Of a stretch of 64,000 nt of DNA, positions 24,728-37,357 are shown piece by piece. This DNA is from Epiperipatus broadwayi (lineage: Eukaryota > Onychophora > Udeonychophora > Euonychophora > Peripatidae): positions 7,809,244-7,873,243 of the forward strand of contig JAQFVV010012418.1 in NCBI GenBank assembly GCA_028023455.1, written 5' to 3'. A program made the position numbers and the translations under genes. Position 1 is the first letter of the stretch. Each line of letters begins with the position of its first letter. The notes beneath the pieces are model-generated. The model saw only the letters and a program-made list of their open reading frames with translations, did no database searches and had not been told where the DNA came from.

Positions 24728-27700
24728 ATGTATTATTTTTTATCACACTATTTTTGTTAATAAAAAAAAGATTTTTTTTTTGTTTTATAAAAGTAATAAT
24801 AATTTGCTTGTTTGTGTTATGTAAAAACTCATAATAGTAAATACTTCACTAAGTTAAAATATTTCAAATTGTTAGACATTTTTTTGTTTTTTCTAAAATC
24901 TAGTCAAATTTCTATTACAAATGATGAAATAGTTTTTAAAGAGAAAAAAAATGTTGTAAAGCTTAAAAAAATTCCTTGTTAAGCTGAATCAAAGATTGTC
25001 ATTCATGATTCTGAACATGTTGTTAATTAATTCTTAAATATTTTAAAGAAATTGAACCGATGATTGTTATCTTTGATTTTGGAAATATTGTAAAAAAAGC
25101 AGAATCGTAACTATTTTAAAGAAATAGTTTAGTGAATTTAGAATTAATCCATGACTAAAAACAACTGATTGATTAATATAATTTTATCAAATTGTATATT
25201 TATTATTTTTTTGATGAAGTGGATGTTTGAAATAACTACTATTATGTGATTTTTGTTGTTAATTAATTAGAAATTAAATAATTATTTTTTTAAAACTAAA
25301 AATATGGTTTTAGACTTAGTTTTTTTATTCTATCCAATTCCTGTTTCATGAATTGTAGTGTGTGTGACTTTATATCATGACAGCTTATATTCTAGGATTT
25401 ATTTGTTTATTTGATAATCCCAATAAAACTATTTATTTATAAGTAGGAAAAGCCTATGATTTACTTAACATTATTTATTAGCTACTTTATTTATTTATTT
25501 CTCTCCTGCTCACAGTAATAAATTATAGAGTTCTTGCTTCCTAAGCTAGATTCATGCCTAATAGCTTTATAAAAAGGGGGTGTATATTAGTATTTATGGG
25601 CATCCACTTGATTATTATCTAGGATTGGTGCAAAGAGAATATTCTTTAAAGTCTATGCATTACATATTATTTAATTTAGATGTTAGTAGAAACTAAGTTT
25701 CTAGTTGGCCAGTGCATCGGTATGCTAAGTGGACAGAGTATTGATGATGATCAACATGCTTTAACATCCCAGCATTATTATTTTGATTACTATATATTCT
25801 GATGGATTGGCACTTAAGTTTGTGCATCCAAATTGTGTTTAAATAATTGTTCCAGGCTGGCACAGGCTAAATAGTTGGCATGGTCTATGGTAGATCATTT
25901 CAAACCTAGTCACCAGATTTACTGTTGATTTATCTTACTGTTGGTCATTCATGATGATGAATGAGTTATACTTATACTTATTTTTAATGTTGGTGAATAT
26001 ATAGTTAATTATGCACATACTTAGGGTAGTTAGCTGCTGATCTCTTAGAGTGATCTATCATGCTCATTATCATTTTAAACTAAATATTGACAGTTAATTT
26101 TATATTTATTTTGAACTGAGATTGATGATGATTTTCCATCACTCCAGGTTCAACTCTAAAAATAGTGGTAGTGTTACAAATGAATACCCAATCATGGGGC
26201 ATTGTAATCGCAAGTTTTTGTCTACGAACCCCCCCCCCCAGTTTTCCATTAGCATTATAAAATATATTTATATAATAGAAATAAATGTAGAAATGTTTAC
26301 ACAGACTAATTTAAATCAGCCTTAAAATCAAATTCACAAGAGAGAATTTCTAAACATTCATTTTAATATTTTATTACCCCAAAATATTACATACTCAGTG
26401 TTGTGTAATTTTAATATTACATATTTACAATGAGTTAAGTTGTTTAATGATAGTTAAAATGAATATTTAAAGATTCTGTCTTGTAAATTTGATTTAAGGA
26501 TAATTTAAATTAGGTTGTGTAAACAGGTCCATAAATTAGATGTTGGAATATTTATCATTATCTAAATAAGCTTTTATATTTTTATTATAGGCAGCAGTTG
26601 AAAATTGATTTTTTTTTATTTTGCTTTGCATTTATATATGATATTACAAAATTTTTAATTAAATTTAATATAAATGGAACTTTGGGAAGTTTATCATATC
26701 AAAATATTATATATTACACAGTGCTGTTTTAATTCTAATATTTATATGACTGCAAAAAGGAATGTGTTTTTTGAGACCTTAAAGAAATAAGGCATATTGT
26801 TAATGTTGACTTCATATGTTCTGGTCATGGGATGTTCATTACATGTTTTAGCCAGAATGATAAATTTACTGGCTTTTCATCTGTAAGTTTAAGAGCAAGA
26901 AACATCATGTTTTTTCTCTATTATCTGATAATTTCTAACTGAAATATCAGTTGAATTTTCTTGATAAAATGAATGTATGTATGAATGATATTTTTTATAT
27001 TAATATTTATAATGAAAGATAGACAAAACTAAATTATAGTACTTAATTTAAGGAAGCTGTAAGTTATCAGCCAAAGCAATGGTTGGCAGCCAAAAAGGAG
27101 CATGATAAGAATTTTCTTAGAGCAGACCAAGATTGTCATTTCATGTTAACATTTTACTTAGATACCTATAATCACAGATCAGTTTCAAGTAAAGGAAGTT
27201 TGCATGAATGGGACATTATTAGACTTAGTGAAGATAGAAGAAAAAGCAAAGAGATAATAAAACATTTACCCATATCAAATTTATCTACATATTTCAGTTT
27301 AAATAAACACTGATAACTTATTTATTCCTGCATATTTTTGTTCTATAATATCTACTTTAATAGAAGTAATCCATTCTAAATTACTTCAGTTTGATATCAT
27401 ATCTGAAAGCATGATTATACCAGATGGCTTTTTACCCTTATCAGTAATAAGTTTTGAATTGAACTCATCCTTTAGAGAAACTATATTTCTTATATATTTG
27501 AAAATTTTAATAGCTTAAAGTTTGGAACTATAATTAAATAGAATGCTTTGTTTAGATATATATGTCTTCTGTAACACAAAAACTTTTCTAGACATAGAAA
27601 GTTTATATTCTAAACATTTAATACAAAAAAAAATAGATTTGTTGAAAATGATAAAATGCATTTTTTAAAATAAATAAATTAAGTAATCATTTATAAAGAT

Positions 27701-28546
27701 CAATTTTCAAAAACAAATAGAAAAAATAATTACATATAAAATTATTAAAAGTAATAAAAACTACTACACAGTAAGGCAAACAAATCTGACATTTTTTTAT
27801 AACATCAAATTATTAAAAATAATTAAAACTATAATACAATAAGGCAAATAAATCTGATATTCTTTCATAACTTCTTACTTAAATATTTTGGCACTATGCA
27901 GACATTTCTTATATCAAAATTGTACCCTCTCTAGAGGTACTTTGAACTAAATATACCTAGCATAGCATGGTAGCTAAAAATGAATCTAAATAAAAGAAAG
28001 CCAATAGGTATCATTTTCTTAATACTAATAATGAATTATTTCTCAACACTTTAGTTAGTTACTTAAAATAGGAACCTAAAATATTTCAGCATAAAAAAAT
28101 GATGTGCCTATTGATAAGTCATCTTTTCTTAACTTCTAAATCACTATCTGACCATTAAGAAACTTAACTTACATTATAATAGTATAGTAATAGTTGTGAT
28201 TATTCCAAATATAACTACATCAGATTAATATATTTTATGACACATTCAGTATCCCTGTCTAAAAATCATATTACAAGCAATAAATTCCCGATTATGAAAG
28301 ATTTTGTAAATCAATTTTTAAAGAAATCTAAATCCAAACAAATATGAACAATTTACTATTTTAGAAAATCAGAAAATTAAATCCAAACAACATACTAAGT
28401 ACCAAATGATATTCCAAATAAGTATAAAAATTTCTAGATAGTTTTTAAAAAAAACGTGGTCTTCAATAATTCTTAGTTCAGTTGTTAAACTTGAAATACA
28501 GCAGATTATACATATCTATGTTACTTGATTTCAAGTCTTGATGTCA
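24728..28546. other. AT-rich non-coding stretch
   Basis: Nothing firm. The plus frame at 27,083-27,313 is polar and Lys/Ser-rich without motifs, the frame at 26,122-26,325 is not gene-like, and a run of eleven C lies at 26,229-26,239. The block at 25,680-26,000 is slightly GC-richer and unassigned. Confidence 0.45.
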
Positions 28547-29084
28547 CAGGGCCGGATTTAAGGCGATTGGAGCGATTGGGCCCAATCGGGCTCCGCACTT
28601 GAAGGGACCCCGCATCACCACCAAAATTAACTAAAAGTTATTTTTCGAAATTTAAAGTAAATTGCTTTTGACGATAAAGGATAAATTATAAATTATTCAA
28701 ATAATTAAAAATATATTTATTTTAAGTTCGCATTGATGGATGAGATTTATTATTGTGTTTATTATAATACATATACATTATAATATAGAAAACGGATAAC
28801 CGTAAGTGTCGTTTTTGACTAACGTTTAATTAATCGGATTGTACTATCTAAATTCATATATTCATATTCAATGAAGTAAATTTATATTCAATAAAATGGA
28901 ATTGTTTTTGTATTTTGTGCATTTTTACTTTTTAATGTATGTAGAAGTTTACCTATCTTATGATCCATGATATTTGATTTATATATATATATATATTGAA
29001 GTTGCATTTTACTTAAATATTTAATATATAGAGGGCCCCGCAAAAAAATCCAATCGGGCCCTGCACTTATTGGATCCGGCTCTG
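28547..29084. mobile_element. 538-bp hAT-type non-autonomous element
   Basis: The ends CAGGGCCGGATTTAAGG and, inverted, CAGAGCCGGATCCAATAAG carry the CAGGGCCGG-type terminus frequent in animal hAT MITEs. Subterminal GGGCCC and CAATCGGGC words are also mirrored. The interior is AT-rich and non-coding. The flanks GATGTCA and GATGTAA are a plausible but imperfect 8-bp target duplication. Confidence 0.7.
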
Positions 29085-29678
29085 GATGTAAATGCTACAA
29101 TTCATGAATGATAGCAAACCATATACAATATACATTTATAAAATACAAACACATATACACACATTAAATTGTTACATTTTGATTTATGTGTCAAACTTTC
29201 TACTATGATATTAACCACTTAAGATAAATACGTTAATAATTATTACTAATCATTTCTTAAACTAAAGAGTATCTCTAGTCCAGATGAAAAAAAAAGTAAT
29301 AACAGTTAAAAGTTAATATGTCTTTTTTTTTTTTTAAACATTAACACATGGAATTACATTTCTTTTTCATACACAGTATCTTTTTTTAAGATATATTTAA
29401 AAACTTTAATGTTTTTATACATACATTCAAGGATGTATGGTTCAATGGAAGTTTTAAGGAAAGTAAATATTTTATAAGTATGTACATATATATTTAACAT
29501 AAAGATATTTTATATGTTTATATATATATATACTGTACTATGTAGAAATGTACCATTAAGATATTAATAAAAGTAAGCAAAAAAAAAAAGTAATAATTAG
29601 CAGTTTTATAATTAATTAGATAACTACAGTCACTTTCTGTTTTTAAAAAAGTTTTTTCTATTAATAATATATATATAT
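29085..29678. other. AT-rich spacer
   Basis: Simple A/T runs and TATA dinucleotide tracts only. Confidence 0.5.
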
Positions 29679-29820
29679 GTGAAGCATTGGTGGTCGAGAG
29701 GTCAGCGACAGCTGCTTTACAAGCAGTTGCCCCGGGTTAACGGGTTCGCTTCCGGGCTGATGCTATGACACATGAGAAAATATATACTCCCCCTCCCTCC
29801 TCTCTCAAAGAAAAAAGCAA
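29679..29820 (+). mobile_element. tRNA-derived SINE
   Basis: A-box-like TGGTCGAGAGG lies at 29,691-29,701 and B-box GGTTCGCTTCC at 29,743-29,753. Between them GCTGC-TTTACAA-GCAGT (29,711-29,727) makes an anticodon-arm-like hairpin with TAC in the anticodon position. A body ending in CTGATGCTATGACACATGAG and a pyrimidine tract follow, then a short A run. Part of the head and the CTGATGCTATGACACATGAG word recur at 40.67 kb. It is a retroposon rather than a functional tRNA gene: the acceptor stem is not intact. Confidence 0.7.
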
Positions 29821-30349
29821 GTATAATTATGTAAAACTAAATAATTTTTTTCTATCCCCCCCCCCTTTTAAAAAGAGATATAAAATTATATAATAATTAG
29901 GTATATGCATCTTATATTTTAAAATACTACACCCATTATACTATCACTTTCATCTTCAAACCAAAAAAGTAAAAATTTATTACATTGCATCCTTCTTTCC
30001 ATGAAAATTATGATGAAATGGAAAAAAATAAATAGCATTAAATTTTAAATTTCAATCTTTGTTTGAATTAATTTTTATTATTTTATTTAATATTTTTAAA
30101 ATGTGAACTAATAAAACTTTGCTTATTGAAAATGCTAATATTGTATAAACAAAGCATAGTTCTTTTCATTTCATCTCACTCAATTTCTTTGTACATAACA
30201 ATACTATTCACCAAACATCATTCCATAAATAAATTGTTGTATTTTTTGTTTGTTTGCTTTTTTGACAAAAGTATGACATTTTAATTTATAATCAATATAG
30301 TGGATAATTTGGAATCTATTTAATCTATAAACTTTTATTTAAATTAGTT

Positions 30350-30799
30350 CACTCTACAGCTAAAAGCCTTATCAATCAACTATCATGTGACTTTGAAGTC
30401 GCTTTCCGTTCGCCTCCCAACACCAATAGACTGATAAATAATACCAAAAACAGGATCAAACCTGAACTCACCCCTCAAGTTGTGTACAAAATTACCTGCC
30501 CCCAAAGAAATTGTATGGCAACATATTATGGAGAGATCAAAACTAACATTGCCACCAGAGTAGCTCAACACTGATACCTTTACAATAAAACCAAAACAAA
30601 GTATGAAGGTAATTCGATTTTTGTCGAACACGAAAGAAACTCTGGACATGCTTTTCTACCTACCACAGCCAGTGTCGTTTACTCTGAAACAAACGACACC
30701 AAACGTAAAGTTAGGGAAGCTTACTTCATTGCGGCTGACCCATCGGCAATCAACAGAAGAGAGGCCTGCTATTCCCTATCTCGTAAATGGTCCACGTAA
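30350..30799 (+). pseudogene. Penelope-like element GIY-YIG endonuclease relic
   Basis: One frame from about 30,350 to a TAA at 30,797-30,799 is open except for a single TGA at 30,572-30,574. It encodes the C-terminal part of a Penelope-like retroelement protein: a linker (DFEVAFRSPPNTNRL) and the endonuclease start VVYKITCP with the CX4C pair CPQRNC. TYYGE follows at the second GIY-YIG strand and TRVAQH holds the conserved Arg. A GH-containing segment comes next, then KVREAYFIAADPSAINRRE with the expected Glu. The domain nicks target DNA for insertion in this family. The reverse transcriptase that should precede it is missing, so the copy is 5'-truncated. With one stop and no obvious frameshift it is among the youngest protein relics here. 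Confidence 0.85.
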
Positions 30800-31388
30800 C
30801 ATCTGCATATAAACTTGCATAAAATGTGCATAGTTTTACAGTTATTAACAGAATAACTCGCCATGAATATGAGACTGTAGACTGTCCTGAAAGTGCTTGG
30901 CAGTAAAAATTTTGACAATTTATTAATAGCTTCATTAACTGTGCGCAGAGCACATATATATATATATATATTAAATTAGTTATATGTATTTTACATTGAA
31001 GAGCTAATTTGGTACTAAAAGTCAGTTGTTTATTATTAAACCTTTCTATGACAATTTATCATATATTTTAAAAAGAAAACTTAAATACCCCACACGCACG
31101 CACACACACATATATCTATAGTATGAAAGTTTTTATATAAAGCAAGACATGTTTGTCACAAGAAAATTTCCATAAAATTGTTTTTTATTGAGATGAGAAA
31201 AATTATATTTTGATTTAAGACCAAGTATATCATCATTTTCAAAGATTATTAATCCATTTGCAGGATGAATATCTAAATTTAATTCAGTTTCTCTAATTTC
31301 TAATCTTTTTTCTTCACCGTCACATTAGAAAATTTCCTTACTTCGTTTATCTATTTCATATGTGGTCTCTTTCTAGACCTGTTACAAT
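30800..31388. other. AT-rich spacer with CA/TA simple repeats
   Basis: Contains an AT run at 30,954-30,970 and a short CA-rich tract at about 31,090-31,110. The first 150 bases may be the 3' end of the Penelope-like copy. Confidence 0.5.
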
Positions 31389-32560
31389 CTATTCCCCTTT
31401 AACAATATGTCCAGTCCAGCTCTTTTTTTTTTCCAATAATATTAGTGATACTTGGTTGTTCTTTCGTCTATGTAATTTTGTTTTCAATCTATTCTTGTTA
31501 CACCTAATATAATCTTTTCTTTTAACGAGTAGCCTGAAACTTTTTATTACTCTTCTGTTAAGTGTCAAAATCTCAGATCCATAAGTAAAAAATGATAAAC
31601 ACATCTATTAAAAATCTTCATTTTCAAATACATACTCATATTTCCTTTCAACAGATTTTATCCAAATTTAATTTATGATTAATTTTATCCATTTTGTTTC
31701 CATATGTAATAATAATCTGACCAAAACAATCGCAGTTACCTTGCAAGCAAGTAGTTGGTTGCAGACAGTTGTGGGTTCGCATCCCGGCCGATGCTACTAC
31801 ATATGGGGGAAAAAAAACATTTATATTTGTTAATTTTTTTGAAATCATAGTTATCAATCTTTATTTTCTTCTGAGATCATCCATTGAACATTTCTTCTAT
31901 TTTTTAAGTAGTGATCTTTAATTCTATCTTCTTACTTTCATTTGATAACTCTTGCAATATTTTTTGAAGCACTGAATAATTATTTATAAAAACAATTACA
32001 TTATCTACAAAATCTAAATGACATGAATAATCTCTATTTACATTTACTCCCTTAACTTCCCATTTCAATCCACAAAATATTTCTTGCAAAACTGCTGCAA
32101 AAACTTTTAGAGATATGGATCACACTGTTGTACACCCTTCTCAATATTTATCTTCTAAGTATCACCATGAAATCTAATTACTGCTATTGAATTTTGATAA
32201 ACATGACAATATTTCAGGTTTATATCTTAATGATTCAATGTTTTAATCATCATAGAAATGCTCAAAGAATCAAGTCTTTAATGATATATAAATCCAAAGA
32301 ATATTGGTAACCCATATTTATTGGTTGATTCTATAACTTCTCTCAATACTTGGATGTGATCTGCAGTGCTAAAATCATTCTAAAATCCAGTTTGGTTGAT
32401 TAGAATTCAATAATTGCAATTATCTTGGTAAAGATTTTGTATAAAATTGATGAAAGACTGATAGCTCTGTATTTTCTAATAACCTCTTTATGACCTTTCA
32501 TAAATATCAATGTTGCAGAACTGGAGCTGTATCACAGACCTTTAGTTCCAGAATCCATCG
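31389..32560 (-). pseudogene. RTE-type LINE reverse transcriptase relic
   Basis: Read on the minus strand, successive frames give the usual order of an RTE-type reverse transcriptase. KGHKEVIRKYRAISL lies near 32,500 (KGD..YRPISL in the family) and EKGVQQCDP near 32,140 (motif B, KGVRQGD in the family). GLKWEVKGVNVN is near 32,060 and HLDFVDNVIVF near 32,010, the catalytic FADD box now decayed. NESKKIELKI follows near 31,925. The C-terminal part is TYGSEILTLNRRVIK near 31,570 and SWTGHIVKGE near 31,400. Several stops and frameshifts make it dead. The part between the RT core and the C-terminus is split by a SINE (31,715-31,817). No endonuclease domain is visible, as expected for a 5'-truncated insertion. 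Confidence 0.85.
31715..31817 (+). mobile_element. tRNA-related SINE inserted in the RTE relic
   Basis: B-box GGGTTCGCATCCCGG near 31,770 is preceded by CTTGCAAG (anticodon-arm-like) and followed by CCGATGCTACTACATATGGGGG and an A run at 31,809-31,816. It interrupts the LINE between the residues equivalent to Y-x-x-L/F and G-Q, so it inserted after the LINE. It is related to the SINE at 29.68 kb but diverged in the body. Confidence 0.65.
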
Positions 32561-33099
32561 CTTTATCAACGCATTAAACCACAAGATCAATATATGAATC
32601 AATATATGAATGAGGTTAAAATTGAATCAGAGTATTAAAAAATCAAGGTTACAGTTGCATGAAGCTCAGGGGAAATAATAGTTGAATTACATAGAATATT
32701 TAATCATTATTTGTTATGAAACGTGAAAATATCATAAGAAATTTGTTGTATATATGATTAAATATGTTCACCAAAAGAAAACATTATACTGGTTCTCTAA
32801 TAGCAATTGCATTTTTTGTGAACTGGTTAAAATGAAACCCATGGATTTTCTCTGATTGACAGAATATTAAAATAAATGTGGATATTCATAAGTAATATGG
32901 AGATTTAATGATAAATACCAGTGGCTGGCAAGAGACTTAAAAATGATTGATGAATTAAAACTATATGGGAGATCCATTTATTTTTCAGTCATGATTATTT
33001 TAGATGTTTTATAAAACCGTGAAGGCAAAATGTTGATTTTAAAATGATGATATCATAATTCTGTTGAATCATTAGATGGTACTGCTGTTTAAGACTGAT
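32561..33099. other. AT-rich spacer
   Basis: No motif found; it may be deeply decayed LINE sequence. Confidence 0.4.
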
Positions 33100-33290
33100 A
33101 TTTCAAATGGATGGAGAAACTATTTTGATCACTTTTCAAATAATGATTCAAGGTTTCAAGTACCAGCTGTTAATGATATATCCATCTTATCAATTCATTC
33201 AGATCATGGACAGAAATATCTAGCTTAATGAAGATAAAAATAGTCTTTGTAAACTGAAAAGTAGAAAGACTGCTGGGGAAGTTTTCATTT
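33100..33290 (+). pseudogene. possible RTE-type LINE linker fragment
   Basis: The plus-strand translation gives NGWRNYFDHFSN (33,108-33,143) and, after a stop and frame change, SLCKLKSRKTAGE (33,243-33,280). RTE-clade LINEs carry a similar pair, an RW.E.F..LLN box and then LK..KAAG.D, just before the RT palm. The spacing is right. It lies on the opposite strand to the 31.4-32.6 kb relic, so it would be a separate insertion. The match is short and decayed. Confidence 0.35.
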
Positions 33291-36241
33291 GCATTCAAAA
33301 CTATTGGATGTGTCATCTTATTCTAATTTATAACAATAAAAAGAGTAAAAAAAAGACTGCATGGAAATATCGTTATCTGTTAAAGCAAAGGGTATTCAAA
33401 TATTTTATTGAATAGATTGCTGTAGAGTTAAAATAATTTTTCAATATTTATGTATGGCAGTTAAAACTGTAAAAATAAAACTTTTTATTTATAAAAATTA
33501 TCAAGTTCTATTTGGTTCTTGTAATTTTATCAAATAAGCTGCAGATATTCAGATGTTATTATTGAATTTGAAAACTGATTTCAAGATGTGTGAAAATAAT
33601 TTTTTGCTATTTAGTTCTCCATATTCTTTAGATGTTGAGGGAGTAAAAATTAATAGACAAAGAACATATATATAGTAACGCTTTCAAAAGCCTTACTCAT
33701 CCCTTTATTCCGGATCTTTCTGTTGGAATATAGAGTAATTATAGATACTGTATAATAGTGATATTTATGTTTATAGTCCCAGATTAGCTCCTAGCTTACA
33801 GTTTTTGTAAGAGAGAAGTTGGACTTGATGCTCTTCACCCCAGTAGTTCTTTTAAATTGTATTTTTACTAATGAACTAATAACCTAAAAGTAAATGTTTA
33901 ATATAAACAGAGAAAATCATGGTGATGTTTTATAAGTGTAATAAAATTGGTGTTTTTAATTTTTATTATTATTTGCTAATACATTTTGTTAAAATGTGCT
34001 TAACAATATTTGTTTGCTAGTATAAATTTTTGCTAGCAGTTATTTTCACTCCTAAAATGGGTTCAAAACTTAAGATAAATTTAATAAACAGATATTCTAT
34101 CATCTAACAAGCAATATTAAATTGTTTAGAATCCTCATCTCTCAAAACACCATATGTTAATAATGTTTTAAGATTTGCAGTATCAGTGTCGAAATCACTA
34201 CGCAAACGAATCACTTTCACGAGGGGCTGAATGTGTCCATGAAGAATAGTATTAAATTAATTTTGAATTTTTATTATATCTTTTCTTAAAATTTTTAATC
34301 TACTTAATATTAAAATATAAATCATATGTTTCTTTTTTTTATCAATTTTTTTATTCAATTAGCAAGTATTCGCTGTTGATAGTTCCCATTTTTAATTGAT
34401 TTTGCTATCTATTTGTTTAATTGTCATCAGCAGCTATTTACCGCCCATTGCAACACAAAGATTTTACCAGTACTTTTCTACAAAAGTCATCACTTTCTGT
34501 TCCAAGATGTTTTTTTTTTTTATCATACCAGTTCAAATAAGAAATAAACCTTTTATTTAGTCTAGAGTAATCCATTGATAATCTTTCCGCTTTCATTCCA
34601 TCTTTATGTATGTTCTTTAATCTTAATGTCCTTAGTTATAATAGGCAAGAGATAATGATTAGAGCTTTTATTTAATTTAATTTTTTTTTTAACTTTGGCA
34701 CACATTTTTAATGCTTTCCATGGGTTATTTTTTTTTATGTTTATTGTATGTATTTTGCTTGTTTTACTTGATACTTTATTATTTTTTTTAAAAAAATCAA
34801 AAAGTTAGATGATTTGGAGGCATAAGATATTTGAATACCAGCAATAACGGATTGAGTTGCAGTCTAAAAATCTATCCCACAATGCAATGAAATGGTTTAT
34901 CACTCAACAAGTCATGTGATATTTGTGTGATGTTATTTTTTTTGATTGTTTGGAGGTCTTGGTAAAGCTTCATCTATTGATTCCAATAATGTAAACTTTA
35001 ATTTTATAGTTAAATATATAAATTTTGATTTTTTACAGTTGTTTATGTAATCATTCATATTTATTTATGTAAGTATTTACATCTGTGTACCGATTTAATA
35101 ACTTTAAATTTTATCTACTCGTGTCACTACTATACAGGGATAGTCTTCTTTTGGAAAAAAAAATCTTATTAAATCAAATCATTGAAAATAAAATTCGATA
35201 GGATGTGAGGTTGTTAATTTGACAAGCAAGAAAAAAATTAAAAATGTTTGGAAGTCAGCAATTAATGCTTGTGAGTTTGATAAAAAATGTTTCTAAAGAT
35301 TTTTAAAAACTTCTTATCAATAAAAAAAAATAACAGTTTTAATTCTTATTAAAATGAATCGAGCTTTTTATAAACAAAGAAAAAATGTATGAAAAAGATT
35401 AGAAGCTTAATAATACAATGGAAATTAAAATTGTTAATTTTTGTTTTAATTAAAATAGTTTTAAAGTAACTACTTAATGTCTTTATATTATCTTTTCTTG
35501 ATAGGGTGATGAGAAAAATCCTTCTAAAGTCTTCAATCATTCTTTATGACTGGAATTAAAAAATATATATTATAAATCTTAGGCTAATCATCATCTAACC
35601 ACCGTCAAACTTACGATCATATAAGAGCACTCAATATTTTATCTTCATGCACATACATAACTGCTAAAATAATTACAGTAATAAACATGTCAAAAATACT
35701 GACATCATTGTATCCCTGCTGATCATCATCAATGCTGTAGGCCATTAGGCAATAGCTGTGTACTGGCAATCAATAAACTAATCAAATCTATAAAGTTAAG
35801 TATGTGGACTTTAAAGATTATTTACTACCTAAGTGCCTTCCAAATAATTTTAAAGAGAACTATCTGGATTTTCAAACACATATGTAACTTATATATATAT
35901 AAAATACTGTTGTTGTCTGAAACTTGCTTGGAACCACAACAATCCTAATAATTGTGATTGTGAATTAGAGAAAATAGACATATTTAAAATTTAATCTATT
36001 TTACATTAAATAATTTCATTGGAATAACAAAAAATGATTAACAAATTTATTAATTTAGAAGTAATAATAAAAAACAAAACTCTGAAAGGTACTTTACATA
36101 TAAATGAATAATTTTGGTTTTGATTTACATAAATTAACAACTCAAGCAATTAGATTTACAAAGATACATAAAGACTTACATAACACGTATGTAAATTAAT
36201 ACATCATACAGGCTTAAACCTTCATATATATATATATTTGT
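33291..36241. other. AT-rich non-coding stretch
   Basis: No gene seen. T and A runs are frequent, and the minus frame at 35,349-35,540 is Lys/Phe/Ile-rich and motif-free. Confidence 0.5.
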
Positions 36242-36352
36242 AATGTATGCGGGATGCGAACTCAGACTTTTACACGATCCTTAGCAATATGAATGGCATG
36301 GAGAGTTGAGGGTCGTATGAAAGTCTGAGTTCGAATTTTGCATAAACGTATG
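36242..36352. mobile_element. head-to-head pair of tRNA-like SINE heads
   Basis: TGCGGGATGCGAACTCAGAC (from 36,248) is mirrored by GTCTGAGTTCGAATTTTGCA (from 36,323), with CACGATCC and GGTCGTAT also paired. Each arm holds a B-box-like GAGTTCG word, and the right arm has an A-box-like TGGCATGGAGAG near 36,294. The GAAAGTCTGAGTTC word is shared with the tRNA-like module of the hammerhead element at 59.6 and 60.0 kb. Confidence 0.6.
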
Positions 36353-36999
36353 TATAAGTTTATACACATACATGCCCATGTGGTTAAAAACAAAATATTC
36401 TAATAATTATTAAGTGAATAAAGATTATTCTATTTTAATAATTTATAGTGAATGAATTTAGTTTACATGTATACATCTAAGTGTGCGTAGACACTGTGCA
36501 GAGACATAACAAAAATTTCAACCATTAATAAGCTAATATTCTATATGGGCAGAATATAAATGATAAATATGTATGCTTGTTCCAGTTATAAAAATAAACA
36601 TTTCCAATTATTAAATTTTAATTTGCATTTAATATCACTTTTAATTAAACCTGTTTTGTTTACTTAAAAATGTACATCTATCAAAAAAAAAACACATTGG
36701 TCAATCTATTATAATTTTTCTAAATCTAAAACAAATATTTTCCAGATAACAGAAGTCACTTTAAAGTTTTTTTAATAATTCATGAATCAGTGTGTAACAT
36801 ATATTTTGATCCTATGTTTCATAATTGCAATTATCATTTCAATATTTTTATTATTATTATTTTTCAAATTATTATCCTTTATTGGTATACATAGCTTCAA
36901 GATATGAGCACTATATCAGACTCTTATATTATCCTTATTCTGTAACAAGAAAGCATTTTTGCTATGAACTTTTGCAATTTCATAAGATTTTTCATAAAG

Positions 37000-37357
37000 A
37001 GCTTTTATACTACATTCAAATATCAGCCTTTCAAGCTAATTGTGCATGCGCTTTCTGTGAGTGTTAATAATAAATTAATACTTTCCCTTCCAATACAAGA
37101 TATAGTATTTATGCAGGAATAAAATGAATCCACTTATTCCTACAACTCAAATGCTTATATATTAGCAAATCTGAAGTACTGGCAAGGAAAGCGTGAGGAT
37201 AGACCACTGACTTTAAATTACTATTTATGATGTTGAATGAATGACGTCAGTGAAATTGTCTAGAATTTACTAAACATCACTCTAACTAAAACTTAATCAT
37301 ATGTAAATAAGCATTTATTTTTATAGCGCTATATAAAAAATAAATGCTTATTTACAT
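37000..37357. mobile_element. family-M MITE copy ending in a hairpin
   Basis: The words AATGAATCCACTTATTCC, CTTTAAATTAC, TTGAATGAATGACG and AGAATTTAC occur in the same order as in the element at 55.3-55.5 kb. It ends in a separate perfect-looking hairpin at 37,301-37,357 (ATGTAAATAAGCATTTATTT and its reverse complement), with GCGC at the loop. Confidence 0.55.

Noticed and set aside
29679-29770. Functional tRNA gene with TAC anticodon
   Set aside because: No intact acceptor stem; it has a SINE body, an A tail and relatives at 31.7 and 40.7 kb, so it is a retroposon head.
29757-29780. CTGATG in the SINE body as a hammerhead core
   Set aside because: No CTGATGA, no stem II and no GAAA follow; only the 59-kb sites have a full core.
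30383-30953. Frames at 30,383-30,649 (minus), 30,603-30,812 (plus) and 30,750-30,953 (minus)
   Set aside because: These are other-frame shadows of, or flank, the Penelope-like endonuclease, whose own frame explains the region.
36825-37067. 80-codon plus-strand frame
   Set aside because: Tyr/Phe-rich translation of AT-rich DNA running into the MITE copy; no motif.
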